Source: Verrucomicrobiaceae bacterium UBA2429 (GTDB taxonomy: Bacteria; Verrucomicrobiota; Verrucomicrobiia; Verrucomicrobiales; Verrucomicrobiaceae). Taken from it: a stretch of DNA of 42,913 bases. Numbering within the stretch: position 1 is the stretch's first letter; each line of letters opens with the position of its first letter. The stretch is from the NCBI GenBank assembly GCA_002343505.1, contig DDQZ01000084.1, forward strand, positions 622-43,534. The letters are read 5' to 3'. This document shows positions 25,836 through 34,078 of the stretch, piece after piece. A program made the position numbers and the translations under genes. The notes under the pieces were generated by a model. The model worked only from the letters and a program-made list of their open reading frames with translations, was not told the DNA's origin and ran no database searches.

Positions 25836-26462
25836 ATGTCCCGCCGCCCCGCCTTCCGCCTGCCCAGGCCGTTCGTCATCCTCCTCGTCCTGGCCTTCGC
25901 CGCCTGGCACTACTGGCAGGAGGGACAGCGCCCGCCTGACGCGCCGCCGCGCACCGGCCCCGCCCTCAGCAGCCACGAGGCTTTGCATGGCGCGCGCCTG
26001 CTCGAGCACCGCGACAATGACGGCGACAGTTTTCAAATCCTCCACAACGGACAGGCCCACCACTTCCGCCTCTACTTTGCCGACTCCCCGGAAAAACGCC
26101 GCCACCAGCACAATGGCGACCGGCTGCGCGACCAGGGCCGCTACTTCGGCGGGCTCGAGGAGGCCCGCACCATCGCGCTCGGCCTTGAGGCCAAAAAGCT
26201 CGCCGAGAATCTGCTGCGCAGCCGCCCCTTCACCATCCACACCCGCTGGCATCAGGTCTATGACAGCGGCCGGTATTACGCCTTCGTCATCTTTGACGAC
26301 GGTGAGGATCTGGGTGAGAAGCTCGTCCGCGCCGGTCTCGCCCGCATCCACACCACCGGCGCTCCGCACCCCGACGGACGCTCCGCGCAAGCCTTTGAAA
26401 AGCACCTGCGCCGCCTCGAGCAGGAAGCCAGGTCCGAAGCCTGCGGCGGCTGGGCGCGGTGA
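25836..26462 (+). CDS. Membrane-anchored SNase-like nuclease
   Basis: A 208-residue protein with one N-terminal membrane segment (residues about 12-26) and a thermonuclease (SNase/OB-fold) domain: DNDGDSF near 60-66, RLYFADSPE at 78-86 in place of the usual RLxGIDAPE, and LVRAGLARI later, followed by a helical C-terminus. The domain order and key Arg78/Asp83/Glu86 fit an active Ca-dependent nuclease, but the motif is divergent. It would act on nucleic acid at the outer face of the inner membrane. ATG 25836 gives a sensible membrane anchor; the longer frame (25584) overlaps the receptor gene. Confidence 0.82.
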   Translation: MSRRPAFRLPRPFVILLVLAFAAWHYWQEGQRPPDAPPRTGPALSSHEALHGARLLEHRDNDGDSFQILHNGQAHHFRLYFADSPEKRRHQHNGDRLRDQGRYFGGLEEARTIALGLEAKKLAENLLRSRPFTIHTRWHQVYDSGRYYAFVIFDDGEDLGEKLVRAGLARIHTTGAPHPDGRSAQAFEKHLRRLEQEARSEACGGWAR

Positions 26463-26550
26463 ACCCGCCCCGATTTGGCGCGTGACGCTCGTCCCCGAAG
26501 AAGCGCCGCTCCGAAATGCGCCTCGCGCTATCAAATGACTGCGTCTTCTC

Positions 26551-27225
26551 TCACGGCGGCGGGTTGAGTTGATGCGCGGGCGCGCCGCGGTGTTGGAAGA
26601 TAAAAGCTTCAGGTGAAACGCGGTTCAGCGGCGTGTCGGCGTATCCCGTGCCGGGGTTGATGTAAGGGCCTTCCCGGATTTCAAAGTGCAAGTGGGCCAA
26701 ATATTGCCCCTCCGCAGAGCCGACTGTGGCGATGCGCTGCCCGCGCCGCACCCGCGCGCCGAGTTCGGCGAGGATGTCCTGCAAATGCGCATAAACGCTC
26801 TGGATGACTCGCGGCGGTTCCACAGGGTCATCCGCGGGGACGCGATGGGCGAGGATGAGCATTTTTCCCCAGCCGGGGCCGGGGGACCCGGCATAGACGA
26901 CGCATCCGTCGGCGATGGCGTGGACGGGATCGCCGAGGTCGGAGTTGCCACCGCCGATGCCGTTGAGGTCGTCGCCCAGGTGGCGCGCGACGCGGAAGGG
27001 GCGGGCGTTGTAGGTCAGCGCGCCGTGCTCGGAGCCGAGGGGATGGTCAAACCGCGAAGCCAGCGGCAGGGCGGCGGTTTCCGCGGCTCCGAGGCGGTGC
27101 AGGGCGGGGTCGAAAGACGCGGCGGACGGGCGTGACGCGACGCGGAGCGCGCGCGTCTCATGCCAAAGAAGACCGGCGCTGGCGGAGAGCGCGAGGAATG
27201 TCAGCATCTGGCGGAGACGGCGCAT
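26551..27225 (-). CDS. Periplasmic M23-family metallopeptidase
   Basis: A 224-residue protein with an N-terminal membrane anchor or signal (MRRLRQMLTFLALSASAGLL) and one M23 domain (about 78-185). The zinc-site residues are all present: His82 and Asp86 (HLGDDLNG), His147 in YAHLQ, and His178/His180 in LAHLHFEIR. It is a likely peptidoglycan endopeptidase or a LytM-type factor. It converges with the nuclease gene and follows the RlmM-like gene (27245-28246) by 19 bases, so it is probably the last gene of a minus-strand operon that begins with the AmgK-like kinase. Confidence 0.88.
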   Translation of the reverse strand: MRRLRQMLTFLALSASAGLLWHETRALRVASRPSAASFDPALHRLGAAETAALPLASRFDHPLGSEHGALTYNARPFRVARHLGDDLNGIGGGNSDLGDPVHAIADGCVVYAGSPGPGWGKMLILAHRVPADDPVEPPRVIQSVYAHLQDILAELGARVRRGQRIATVGSAEGQYLAHLHFEIREGPYINPGTGYADTPLNRVSPEAFIFQHRGAPAHQLNPPP

Positions 27226-27244
27226 GGCTGGGGCTGGAGGCGGG

Positions 27245-28246
27245 TCATTCCCGGGCGGCTATGCCGAAGGCGCAAACCTCGTTTTTGTTCGCGCACAGGC
27301 GCGTGAGGCGGAAGTCGGCGCAGAGGGGCGGCGCGTTCTGCTTGAGTGTGTCGAGCTGGCCGTACTCGTCCGTGCCTTTGAATTTAATGGTGACGATGAA
27401 CGCGCGCATGAGGCGCGCGCGCAGCCAGTCGAGCAGGAGGTCCATGCTGCGCTGCGGGGCGGCAATGATGTCGCACAAGAGCCAGTCCACTGGCTCGGGC
27501 GGGCGGAATTTGAAGGCGTCTCCCTGATGAAAATGCAGCCTTGGATGCCGCATGAGGTCGGCGCGCAGCGGACTGCGGTCCACGGCGGTGACATGCGCGC
27601 CGCGCAGCAGCGCCACATGGCTCCAACTGCCCGGCGAGGCGCCAAGGTCCACGCAGGTCTCGTTTTTCATGATGCGGCGTCCGAGGCGCATTTCGGCCTC
27701 GATGACTTTGGCGAAAGCCCGGCTGGGAGCTGTCTTGTCCTCGGCGGGAGTTATGTGTCCGGCCGGGTATGCGGAGATGATGGAGCGCAGCTCATGCGGC
27801 TCCGGCGCGGCACTCACGGAAAGCAAACCCGAGCCAGGCGAGGTTAGAACGGCCTGCACCAGTGAGGTGCTCCTGGTGAACGGTTCCTGACTCTCCTCCT
27901 GGCAGCGCATTAGTGCGCGGCGCTGCTTTTTCAGTTTTTCAACCAGCGCGGAGCGGATCAACCGGCAACGGTGCTCTCCCGCCCTGCCCTCTCCATAGGC
28001 GGGCCAGAGGTGCAGGCGCCAGGTGCCTTCTTCGGGCAGGACTCCGACGATGCTTTGAAGGATCTGATCCGCCCACGCATTGACCGAGGCGGCCTCCACG
28101 CGCCGCGCGCGCGGCAGCGTCTGGCGCGCGAAGGCGAGGTGCGCGGGCAGATTCTCCGAGCGGAGCCACACACCCTCCATGTCCGCGCCGCCAAGCTCGC
28201 CGGCCAGCGGCTCGATGGCGTCATCGGCGGCTAGGAAGGTGTGCAT
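27245..28246 (-). CDS. RlmM-like ribose 2'-O-methyltransferase (FtsJ fold)
   Basis: The 333-residue protein has a THUMP-like N-terminal region and a C-terminal Rossmann methyltransferase. SAM binding: DLGASPGSWSH at 200-210. The catalytic tetrad of FtsJ/RlmM enzymes is visible: Lys180, Asp259 (LLCDI), Lys288 (TIKFKG) and Glu323 (NKNEVCAFG). RlmM methylates a ribose of 23S rRNA (C2498 in E. coli), and the same target is plausible but not proven here. I use ATG 28246; a TTG at 28255, overlapping the upstream gene's TGA, would add three residues. The kinase gene ends at 28252. Confidence 0.85.
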   Translation of the reverse strand: MHTFLAADDAIEPLAGELGGADMEGVWLRSENLPAHLAFARQTLPRARRVEAASVNAWADQILQSIVGVLPEEGTWRLHLWPAYGEGRAGEHRCRLIRSALVEKLKKQRRALMRCQEESQEPFTRSTSLVQAVLTSPGSGLLSVSAAPEPHELRSIISAYPAGHITPAEDKTAPSRAFAKVIEAEMRLGRRIMKNETCVDLGASPGSWSHVALLRGAHVTAVDRSPLRADLMRHPRLHFHQGDAFKFRPPEPVDWLLCDIIAAPQRSMDLLLDWLRARLMRAFIVTIKFKGTDEYGQLDTLKQNAPPLCADFRLTRLCANKNEVCAFGIAARE

Positions 28247-28251
28247 CCCGC

Positions 28252-29235
28252 TCAACAGAAAAAACCGCGCAAGGGCGAGAGGGCGGGGATTTCATCGCAC
28301 ACACCGGCCAGGTTGCGCACGCCGGAGGGGATGTGCTGCTCAAAGTGGGTCTTGCCCTGGTTGCGACTGAGATTGGCATAGGCGCCGAGGGCCTGCATGA
28401 GGCGCTGCGCGGCGCATTGATAGACCACGCCGCGCAGGTCCGGCAGCGCCAGTCCGCGCAGGCCGGCGTAGTGCTCCAGCAGCTCGTGGCGCTCGGCGCG
28501 GCCCAGGGTCACATAGGGGTCGAAGAGCAGGGAGGCCAGATCGTAACCCGCGAGTCCGGGGCGCAGTCCCTGGTAGTCCACCAGCCAGGCCGCGCCATCG
28601 CGCAGGAGGATGTTTTGACTCTGAAAATCACGGTGGACCAGGCAGCGGGGCAGGGTGGCAAGGCCGGAGCGCAGCGCGGAGAGCGCCTCATGCGCGGGTT
28701 GCACCTCGCTCGTGTCGGTCTCCCGCCGCAGATAACCGCGCACGAAGTGCTCCAGGAAGTAATTCTGCTCCCACTCGTAGAGACCTTCGTCAAAGCCGGG
28801 CTCCATTTCGGCGATGTCGGCGGAGGTGAGATCATCCTCGCCCACGGAATGAATCTTTGCCGCCTCGGCCAATGCGGAAAGATAGAGCGGGCGGCGCGCC
28901 TCCCAGGGATCGTCGCGGTGGGAGTGCAGGTCGTCACGCCCCAGGTCTTCGAGCCAGACGAAGAGGCGCTGCTCGTCGAAGCCGAGGATGGCCGGCACAT
29001 GCGCTCCGAGGGCGGCGAGGCGGCGCGTGGCCGGCACGAAGCGGGCATTGTCCCGCCGCGCCTGGGTGTAGATCATCAGCACCATCGGCGGCTGCGCGCC
29101 GCCTGCCCAGGTGAAGCGGTAAAAGCGCCGGTCGGAGCCGCCTTTGAGGATGGGCTCGACCTCGCATGGGCAGTCCGCCAGGGCGGGGAAACGCTGACGT
29201 GTCAGGATGAGCAGAGCCTCGTGTTCTGGTGGCAT
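28252..29235 (-). CDS. AmgK-like aminosugar kinase (APH-fold)
   Basis: A 327-residue aminoglycoside-phosphotransferase-fold kinase. It has the Brenner motif HRDFQSQN (His201, Asp203, Asn208) and the metal-binding Asp220 in LVDYQGLRPGLAGYDLASLL. This pattern resembles AmgK, which phosphorylates N-acetylmuramate/N-acetylglucosamine at C1 in peptidoglycan recycling, more than resistance kinases. Its partner MurU is not in the window. The TGA overlaps or abuts the start of the RlmM-like gene, suggesting coupled translation of an operon (kinase, methyltransferase, M23 peptidase). Specificity is inferred from family resemblance only. Confidence 0.82.
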   Translation of the reverse strand: MPPEHEALLILTRQRFPALADCPCEVEPILKGGSDRRFYRFTWAGGAQPPMVLMIYTQARRDNARFVPATRRLAALGAHVPAILGFDEQRLFVWLEDLGRDDLHSHRDDPWEARRPLYLSALAEAAKIHSVGEDDLTSADIAEMEPGFDEGLYEWEQNYFLEHFVRGYLRRETDTSEVQPAHEALSALRSGLATLPRCLVHRDFQSQNILLRDGAAWLVDYQGLRPGLAGYDLASLLFDPYVTLGRAERHELLEHYAGLRGLALPDLRGVVYQCAAQRLMQALGAYANLSRNQGKTHFEQHIPSGVRNLAGVCDEIPALSPLRGFFC

Positions 29236-29386
29236 GGAAACGGGAACTTAAAGCCAGCGCGCCGCCCGCCGCAACCACCGGCCTGGTTTTCTCGTCCGCC
29301 CGCGTCCCGAAGCCGCGCGCGAAAATGCGTTTGCCACCCCTCCCGCCAGACTGCATTACTGGTGCCCGCCCCCAGACTCATTTTTC

Positions 29387-30109
29387 ATGCAATTTGTTTT
29401 CCCCACCCACCTCAAGCTTGGCGAGGAGTTCAGCGAAGGCTTCCACCAGGAGCTGCTGCGCGGCCTGACCCACAAGCTGAACAACCTGCTCGCCGTCATC
29501 CAGGGCTTCAGCAGCCTCATCCTGATGAACGAGGACCTCGACCCCGCCGTGGCCGAGAACATGCAGCACATCCGCGAGGCCTCCACCGGCGTCACCGCGC
29601 TCAGCGAGCGCATCCGCTCCGCCGGTGGCTGCGCCAAGCTCAGCCCGCAGCCTCTCAGTCTGAATGACTACCTTGGCGTGATCGAGGGCGCGCTCACCGA
29701 GCCCTTCCGCGCCAACGGCGTCCAGCTCGAGGCCGACCTGCAGCCCGGCCTGCCGCCCATCCATGTGGACCCCACCAAGTTCAAGGACATCCTCGTCGAG
29801 GTGCTGAAAAACGCCGCCGAAGCCGCAGGCAAGGCGGGCGGGCGCGCCATCCTAAAAATCACCGGTCCCGGCGGTCTCACCCCCGCCGACCAGCGGCGCG
29901 TGGACATCCTCGTGAGCAACACCGGCTCGCAAATCCCGCCGGAGAAGCTGGCGGAGGTCTTCCGCCCGTTTCACGGCACGAAAAACAGCAATCACCTCGG
30001 CCTGGGCCTCACGATTGCCGCCATGCTCTGCCATCAGATGGGTCTGCAAATCGGCATCGCCTCCGAGAACAACACGACGACGGTGTGGATCAGTTGCCCG
30101 ACGGCTTGA
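29387..30109 (+). CDS. Sensorless soluble histidine kinase
   Basis: The 240-residue protein is just a dimerisation/phosphoacceptor helix pair and a HATPase domain. His29 in LTHKLNNLL is the phospho-accepting histidine. The ATPase shows an N box with Asn142 (VLKNAAEAA), a G1 box VSNTGSQIP (176-184) whose usual Asp is replaced by Asn, an F box FRPFHGTK, and a G2 box LGLGLTI. There is no sensor or membrane segment and no response regulator beside it. It may receive signals through a partner protein, or act as a phosphatase or scaffold. Its stop codon is 3 bases from the convergent DUF2851 gene. Confidence 0.82.
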   Translation: MQFVFPTHLKLGEEFSEGFHQELLRGLTHKLNNLLAVIQGFSSLILMNEDLDPAVAENMQHIREASTGVTALSERIRSAGGCAKLSPQPLSLNDYLGVIEGALTEPFRANGVQLEADLQPGLPPIHVDPTKFKDILVEVLKNAAEAAGKAGGRAILKITGPGGLTPADQRRVDILVSNTGSQIPPEKLAEVFRPFHGTKNSNHLGLGLTIAAMLCHQMGLQIGIASENNTTTVWISCPTA

Positions 30110-30112
30110 TGC

Positions 30113-31531
30113 TCACGCCCACTCCTTGAGCCTCTCTGGAAAGGGGCAGCCGGCGCAGCCTGAATCGTCCTCCAGGCAGAAGTCCTCATAGACTTGCAGC
30201 AGACCCTGCTGGTGGTGGAGTTTTTTGCCGAAGTCTTTCTTGAGCGTGCTGTCGCCAAACAGGCGCGCAACCGCGCGGCGCAGGCGGCTGTTTTCCAGCA
30301 GCGCGGGTAGATCCAGGTATTCGGCCCAGAGCCGCGTGCGTTCGGGGATGAGCAGCGGATACACCACGTTCGCCAGCATTTCCTGCACGCGCGTCTCGCC
30401 CACCAGGGCCAGGGGTGCCGCGGCGGGCGCGGATGTCAAAGTGTAGTGCGCGGACCAGTGGTCGTGCCGCAGCGCGGTCATCGTCTCGCGCCAGGCGTCA
30501 CGGCTCCAGCGTCCCGCGTCCATGAGAGGACCCGCCACCCGTTCCCACGACGCAAGCATCGCCGCCAAGGCGCCCAGGCGTCGCTGTGGATGATTCCCGG
30601 GACGCGTCGCCGAAAGACGCCAGCGCGGCAGATGCCGGGGTTGGAGCCAGCGGGAAGCCTCGTCATAATGCTTCCACCACTCCGACCAAAGCCCGCTCAA
30701 ATACTCGCGCGAGCGCCCCGCTGTCTCCTCGTGACGGACAGCCTCCATGAATCCTGCCACACCGAACAGCAGGGCCTCGCGCTGCATGGGCGGCAGCTTC
30801 AGCATCCGCTTGAGCGGCAGCCTCTGCGCCAGCAGGACAAAAGGCTGCGGGTTCTTTTGGTAACCCAGCGTGCGCGCCAGCTCCTGGTAAATCGTCTGCG
30901 CGCGGCCCTGGGCCTCCGCGCAGCGGTGGATGCGGCGGCTTTTGTTCTCCAGACGATGCTGCGCCGCAGCCTCCAGCAGGGAAGCTACTCGCGCCGCCCC
31001 CATCTCCGCCAGCGGCGTGTGGCAGCGGCCGAGACGCGCCGCCGCCAGCCCGCGATTCGGAAGCGCCGAGCCGGCCAGATTCTCGATGGGCAGCCGTGCC
31101 TGTGCCACCGCGCGATGCTCGTGCGTGCGCGTGTAGAACCGCTCCTTCGGCGCGTGGACAAAGAGATGCAGCACCACACGGCCGAACTCGGGATTAGCGC
31201 CATGCCCGTGGCGCTCCCAGTCGCGCGCGTCCATGTCCAGTTCGATGTCTCCGCGCAGCAACTGCCCGTCCACCTCGACGGCGGTGTTCGTGAAATCCGG
31301 CCCCGCTCCCGAGTTCCACTCCCCAAAGTCCGCCATGCGCACCCTGCGCCCCTCCGGGTCCGTGAACTCCGCGCCGAAAGCGCCGCCGAACCAGAGGCTC
31401 TGCACATCCATCTCCGACATGGACGCCTCCAGCCCAGACAGGCACGCCGCCGGTCCCTCCTCCAGTCCGGCAAACACCGAGTCCCTGAAACGCGCGTAGC
31501 GCTCCGCGTGCGGCAGCGGGGTGAGGCTCAT
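30113..31531 (-). CDS. DUF2851 family protein
   Basis: The 472-residue product (ATG 31531; a GTG at 31540 adds three) matches the DUF2851 pattern: FGEWNSGAGPDFTNTAVEVD, then RGDIELDMDARDW, a roughly 470-residue length, and a C-terminal Cys-rich end (FCLEDDSGCAGCPFP). The conserved acidic residues suggest a nuclease-like fold, but no activity is established for this family. No partner is evident. The gene is convergent with the histidine kinase and divergent from the Rpn-type gene. Confidence 0.82.
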   Translation of the reverse strand: MSLTPLPHAERYARFRDSVFAGLEEGPAACLSGLEASMSEMDVQSLWFGGAFGAEFTDPEGRRVRMADFGEWNSGAGPDFTNTAVEVDGQLLRGDIELDMDARDWERHGHGANPEFGRVVLHLFVHAPKERFYTRTHEHRAVAQARLPIENLAGSALPNRGLAAARLGRCHTPLAEMGAARVASLLEAAAQHRLENKSRRIHRCAEAQGRAQTIYQELARTLGYQKNPQPFVLLAQRLPLKRMLKLPPMQREALLFGVAGFMEAVRHEETAGRSREYLSGLWSEWWKHYDEASRWLQPRHLPRWRLSATRPGNHPQRRLGALAAMLASWERVAGPLMDAGRWSRDAWRETMTALRHDHWSAHYTLTSAPAAAPLALVGETRVQEMLANVVYPLLIPERTRLWAEYLDLPALLENSRLRRAVARLFGDSTLKKDFGKKLHHQQGLLQVYEDFCLEDDSGCAGCPFPERLKEWA

Positions 31532-31668
31532 AATGGGCACTTAGCTGTTGGACATGCGCAGGGTCAAGTCCCGCTCCACGGCGTGTTGGCCAGGCCCGGT
31601 CAACCCGGGCGGTCAAGGGCGTCATTATGAAAGTCTGGCGGTGGCAGCCGGTTCAACTACACTTGCCC

Positions 31669-32691
31669 ATGCCCGCGAAGATTCCCGCCGCCGAATCCCC
31701 GGCGCCCACGCACGATGACCTCATCAAAAAGCTGCTCCACCAGCCCAGGCTGCTGCGGGATTTCATCCGCGCCTTCCTGCCGGAGCTGGCAAAGTTCGCC
31801 GACCTCGACCACATCGAATACCTCGACAAAGAGCACCCGCGCGGCTCCAAGCGCCCCCGCCGCCTTGGCGATGTGCTTTTCAAAACCCTTTGGAAAAAGC
31901 GCGAGACCGCCTTCCTCATCCACGTCGAGAGCCAGAACAAACCCCACCCTGCCGCGCTGGAGCGCATGGGCGAGTATGCACTGCGCGACGGCATCCGCTA
32001 CCGCCTGCCCGTCATGCCTGTGCTCTTGCTCACCTACCCGAAGCCGGAGACCCCGCAGCCCGGCGAACTGCGCTGGGACTTCGGCAGCCTGGCCGCCATC
32101 CATGTGAAATGCCCCGTGCTGCACTTCCGCCGCATGAATCCGCTGCCGCATCTGCGGAGCAAAAACGTGGCCGCGCTGGCCATGACAGCGCTGATGAAGC
32201 TGGAGGCGGACCAGCAAGTGGACGCCATCGTGAGCACGATGGCCGAGGCGCTGAGGCAGGAGTTCGAGGCGGAGGACCTGGACGCGGCGCTGGACTTTGT
32301 GAACCACTACCTGCCGCTGGCGGAGGAACAGGTCTTGCAACTGGACCGGAAGGTGGATAGTCTTGCGCGCAAGGAACCAAAGCTCAAACCCATGCCCAAG
32401 CTTATCAACCCCTTCGTCGAAATCGGCCGCTTGCGCGGACGCAAGGAAGGCCGCGTGGAAGGCCGTGTGGAAGGCCGTGTGGAAGGCCGTGTGGAAGGTC
32501 TTTTCGAAGGGCGTTCCGGCCTGGCATTGCGACTGCTTGCGCGGAAGTTCCCTGGAATCGCGCGGCGCGCGGGGCCGTTGGTGAAACGGCTGGACGCGGA
32601 GCAGTTGCTGGCCTTTGGCGAGGAGTTGCTCTTCATGCAAACTCCGGCCGAGTGCATGGACTGGCTCAAGCGCGGGACGGGCAAGTATTGA
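31669..32691 (+). CDS. Rpn/PD-(D/E)XK-type nuclease (transposase-like) with in-frame 12-bp repeat
   Basis: A 340-residue protein of the Rpn/YhgA-like (PD-(D/E)XK) group: an N-terminal HDDLIKKLLHQPRLLRDFI, then the catalytic-like core with a conserved Glu/Gln step (FLIHVESQNKP), then a helical C-terminus with the EGR/VEG repeat encoded by the 12-bp array (32437-32508). Rpn proteins are DNA endonucleases implicated in recombination. The start is uncertain: ATG 31669 (MPAKIPAAE) is preferred, and ATG 31627 would add 14 residues of dissimilar sequence. No transposon ends were found around it. Confidence 0.82.
   Translation: MPAKIPAAESPAPTHDDLIKKLLHQPRLLRDFIRAFLPELAKFADLDHIEYLDKEHPRGSKRPRRLGDVLFKTLWKKRETAFLIHVESQNKPHPAALERMGEYALRDGIRYRLPVMPVLLLTYPKPETPQPGELRWDFGSLAAIHVKCPVLHFRRMNPLPHLRSKNVAALAMTALMKLEADQQVDAIVSTMAEALRQEFEAEDLDAALDFVNHYLPLAEEQVLQLDRKVDSLARKEPKLKPMPKLINPFVEIGRLRGRKEGRVEGRVEGRVEGRVEGLFEGRSGLALRLLARKFPGIARRAGPLVKRLDAEQLLAFGEELLFMQTPAECMDWLKRGTGKY
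32437..32508 (+). repeat. In-frame 12-bp tandem repeat inside the Rpn-type gene
   Basis: Six 12-bp units run in register: GGACGCAAGGAA, GGCCGCGTGGAA, three identical GGCCGTGTGGAA units (32461-32496) and GGTCTTTTCGAA. They encode G-R-x-E-type tetrapeptides (GRKE, GRVE four times, GLFE), probably extending a charged helix. Because the unit is a multiple of three, copy-number slippage would lengthen or shorten the protein without a frameshift. Confidence 0.9.
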
Positions 32692-32746
32692 CCGATTTTG
32701 GCGGCAGCCCCAGCTTTTCCGCAGTCATCCACGCCTGATTTCGCGG

Positions 32747-33406
32747 TCATTGACCCAGCTCGCGCAGCGTCACTTCAGCCAGAGACTCCACACGGCGCAG
32801 CGCGCCGGTGAAGTCGAGATGCCGCGTCATCGGTCCGGGGGCCACCACGCAGCGGATGCCGGCGGCCAGGGCAGCGCGCAGACCATTGAGCGAATCCTCG
32901 AAAATGACGGCCTCCTCAGGGGACACGCCGAGCTTTTCCGCCGCATGGAGAAAGAGCGAAGGGTCCGGCTTCACCCTGCCCGTGTCATCCACGGTGGAGA
33001 TGTGGTCAAAATGCGCGCCGAGTCCAAGCTGGTCCATCCAAGAGTCAATCCACCAGCGCGGGCTGCTGGAGGCGATGGCGGTGGTCATTCCCAACGCGCG
33101 CGCCTCATGCAGGCGGTCCACCACGCCGGGCAGAGTCTGCAAAGTGTGTCGCAGCTCCGTCTCGCGGGTGCGGCGTCCTTCCTCGATTTCATCCCAGTCA
33201 AAGACCAGGCCGGTCAACTCCTCCAGGTCGCGGCGCGGATCGTAGCTGGTGCTAAAATCCGTGCCCACCACTTGAGCGTAACGCTCCACCGGCAGATCGT
33301 GGCCGTGGCGGGCGAAGATTTCCTTCCAGGTGCGGTAACCGGTGCTTTCGGTGTCAATGATGAGGCCGTCGAAGTCGAAGATCACGGCGCGAATGAGATG
33401 GGGCAT
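32747..33406 (-). CDS. HAD-superfamily phosphatase (beta-phosphoglucomutase-like)
   Basis: A 219-residue HAD-IA protein. It starts MPHLIRAVIFDFDG, with nucleophile Asp11 and acid Asp13; IIDTES marks the cap, IASSSPRW the second motif, GRVKPDPSLF the Lys motif, and VIFEDSLNGL the acidic motif IV. It resembles beta-phosphoglucomutase and sugar-phosphate phosphatases; the substrate is unknown. A GTG at 33421 adds five residues. The gene ends in a gap before the Rpn gene's stop and diverges from the DUF1990 gene. Confidence 0.9.
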   Translation of the reverse strand: MPHLIRAVIFDFDGLIIDTESTGYRTWKEIFARHGHDLPVERYAQVVGTDFSTSYDPRRDLEELTGLVFDWDEIEEGRRTRETELRHTLQTLPGVVDRLHEARALGMTTAIASSSPRWWIDSWMDQLGLGAHFDHISTVDDTGRVKPDPSLFLHAAEKLGVSPEEAVIFEDSLNGLRAALAAGIRCVVAPGPMTRHLDFTGALRRVESLAEVTLRELGQ

Positions 33407-33517
33407 GGGCAACCGATGCACGCGCGCGGTGAAAGATGCAAAAGTTGTGAAAGCACGAATGGCATTTTTTCCGCGGTTTCCGCTTCCTTCGGGAGCGCCT
33501 CGCGCCAGCTTTCACGC

Positions 33518-34078
33518 ATGTTCCACCTGAGCAAACCCGCGCCGGAAGATCTGGCCGCGCGTCTTTCTGAATGGCGGGCCGAACCCCTGAGCTACAAACA
33601 CCAGGGCGGCACCGGCATCCCGCCGGAAACAGGCTTCATCGTGGATGCCCACGAGGTCTTGCTCGGGCGCGGGGAGTCTGTCTTTCAATCAGCGGGTGCC
33701 GCGCTGGATGAGTGGAAGATGTTCCCCGCCTGGGCCGAAGTGGCGCGCATCCGCGTGTCAGGCCAGGAGCCTGGAGAGATTGTGGCCATGCAGGTGCGCA
33801 TCTGCGGCCTGTGGTGGGTAAATCCCTGCCGCATTCTGCGCCGGTGCGACGGCCCGCGCAGCCACGGCTTCGTCTATGGCACGCTGCCGGAGCATGCCGA
33901 ATGCGGGGAGGAGCAGTTTGTTATTGAATGGCGCGCCGATGACAGCGTGTGGTATGTCATTCGCGCCTTCTCCCGTCCGCGCCACTGGATGGCCTGGGCC
34001 GCCTTCCCACTGGCGCGCTGGTGGCAGTGCCGTTTTGTGCGGGATTCACAGGCGAGGATGAAAGGAGCTGTTTCATGA
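33518..34078 (+). CDS. DUF1990 domain protein
   Basis: A 186-residue protein with the DUF1990 pattern: an N-terminal basic/aromatic stretch (MFHLSKPAPEDL), a central VDAHEVLLGRG, the WWVNPCRIL strand, and a C-terminal YGTLPEHAECGEEQF followed by IEWRADDSVWYVIRAFSRP. Such small proteins are often linked to, or fused with, YndJ-type membrane proteins. Here the stop codon overlaps the ATG of the YndJ-like gene (ATGA at 34075-34078), so translation is coupled. The role is unknown. Confidence 0.85.
   Translation: MFHLSKPAPEDLAARLSEWRAEPLSYKHQGGTGIPPETGFIVDAHEVLLGRGESVFQSAGAALDEWKMFPAWAEVARIRVSGQEPGEIVAMQVRICGLWWVNPCRILRRCDGPRSHGFVYGTLPEHAECGEEQFVIEWRADDSVWYVIRAFSRPRHWMAWAAFPLARWWQCRFVRDSQARMKGAVS

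Noticed and set aside
23702..25879. 725-codon minus-strand open frame opposite the TonB receptor
   Set aside because: Shadow of the receptor; the translation is Ala/Glu/Val-rich with no domain.
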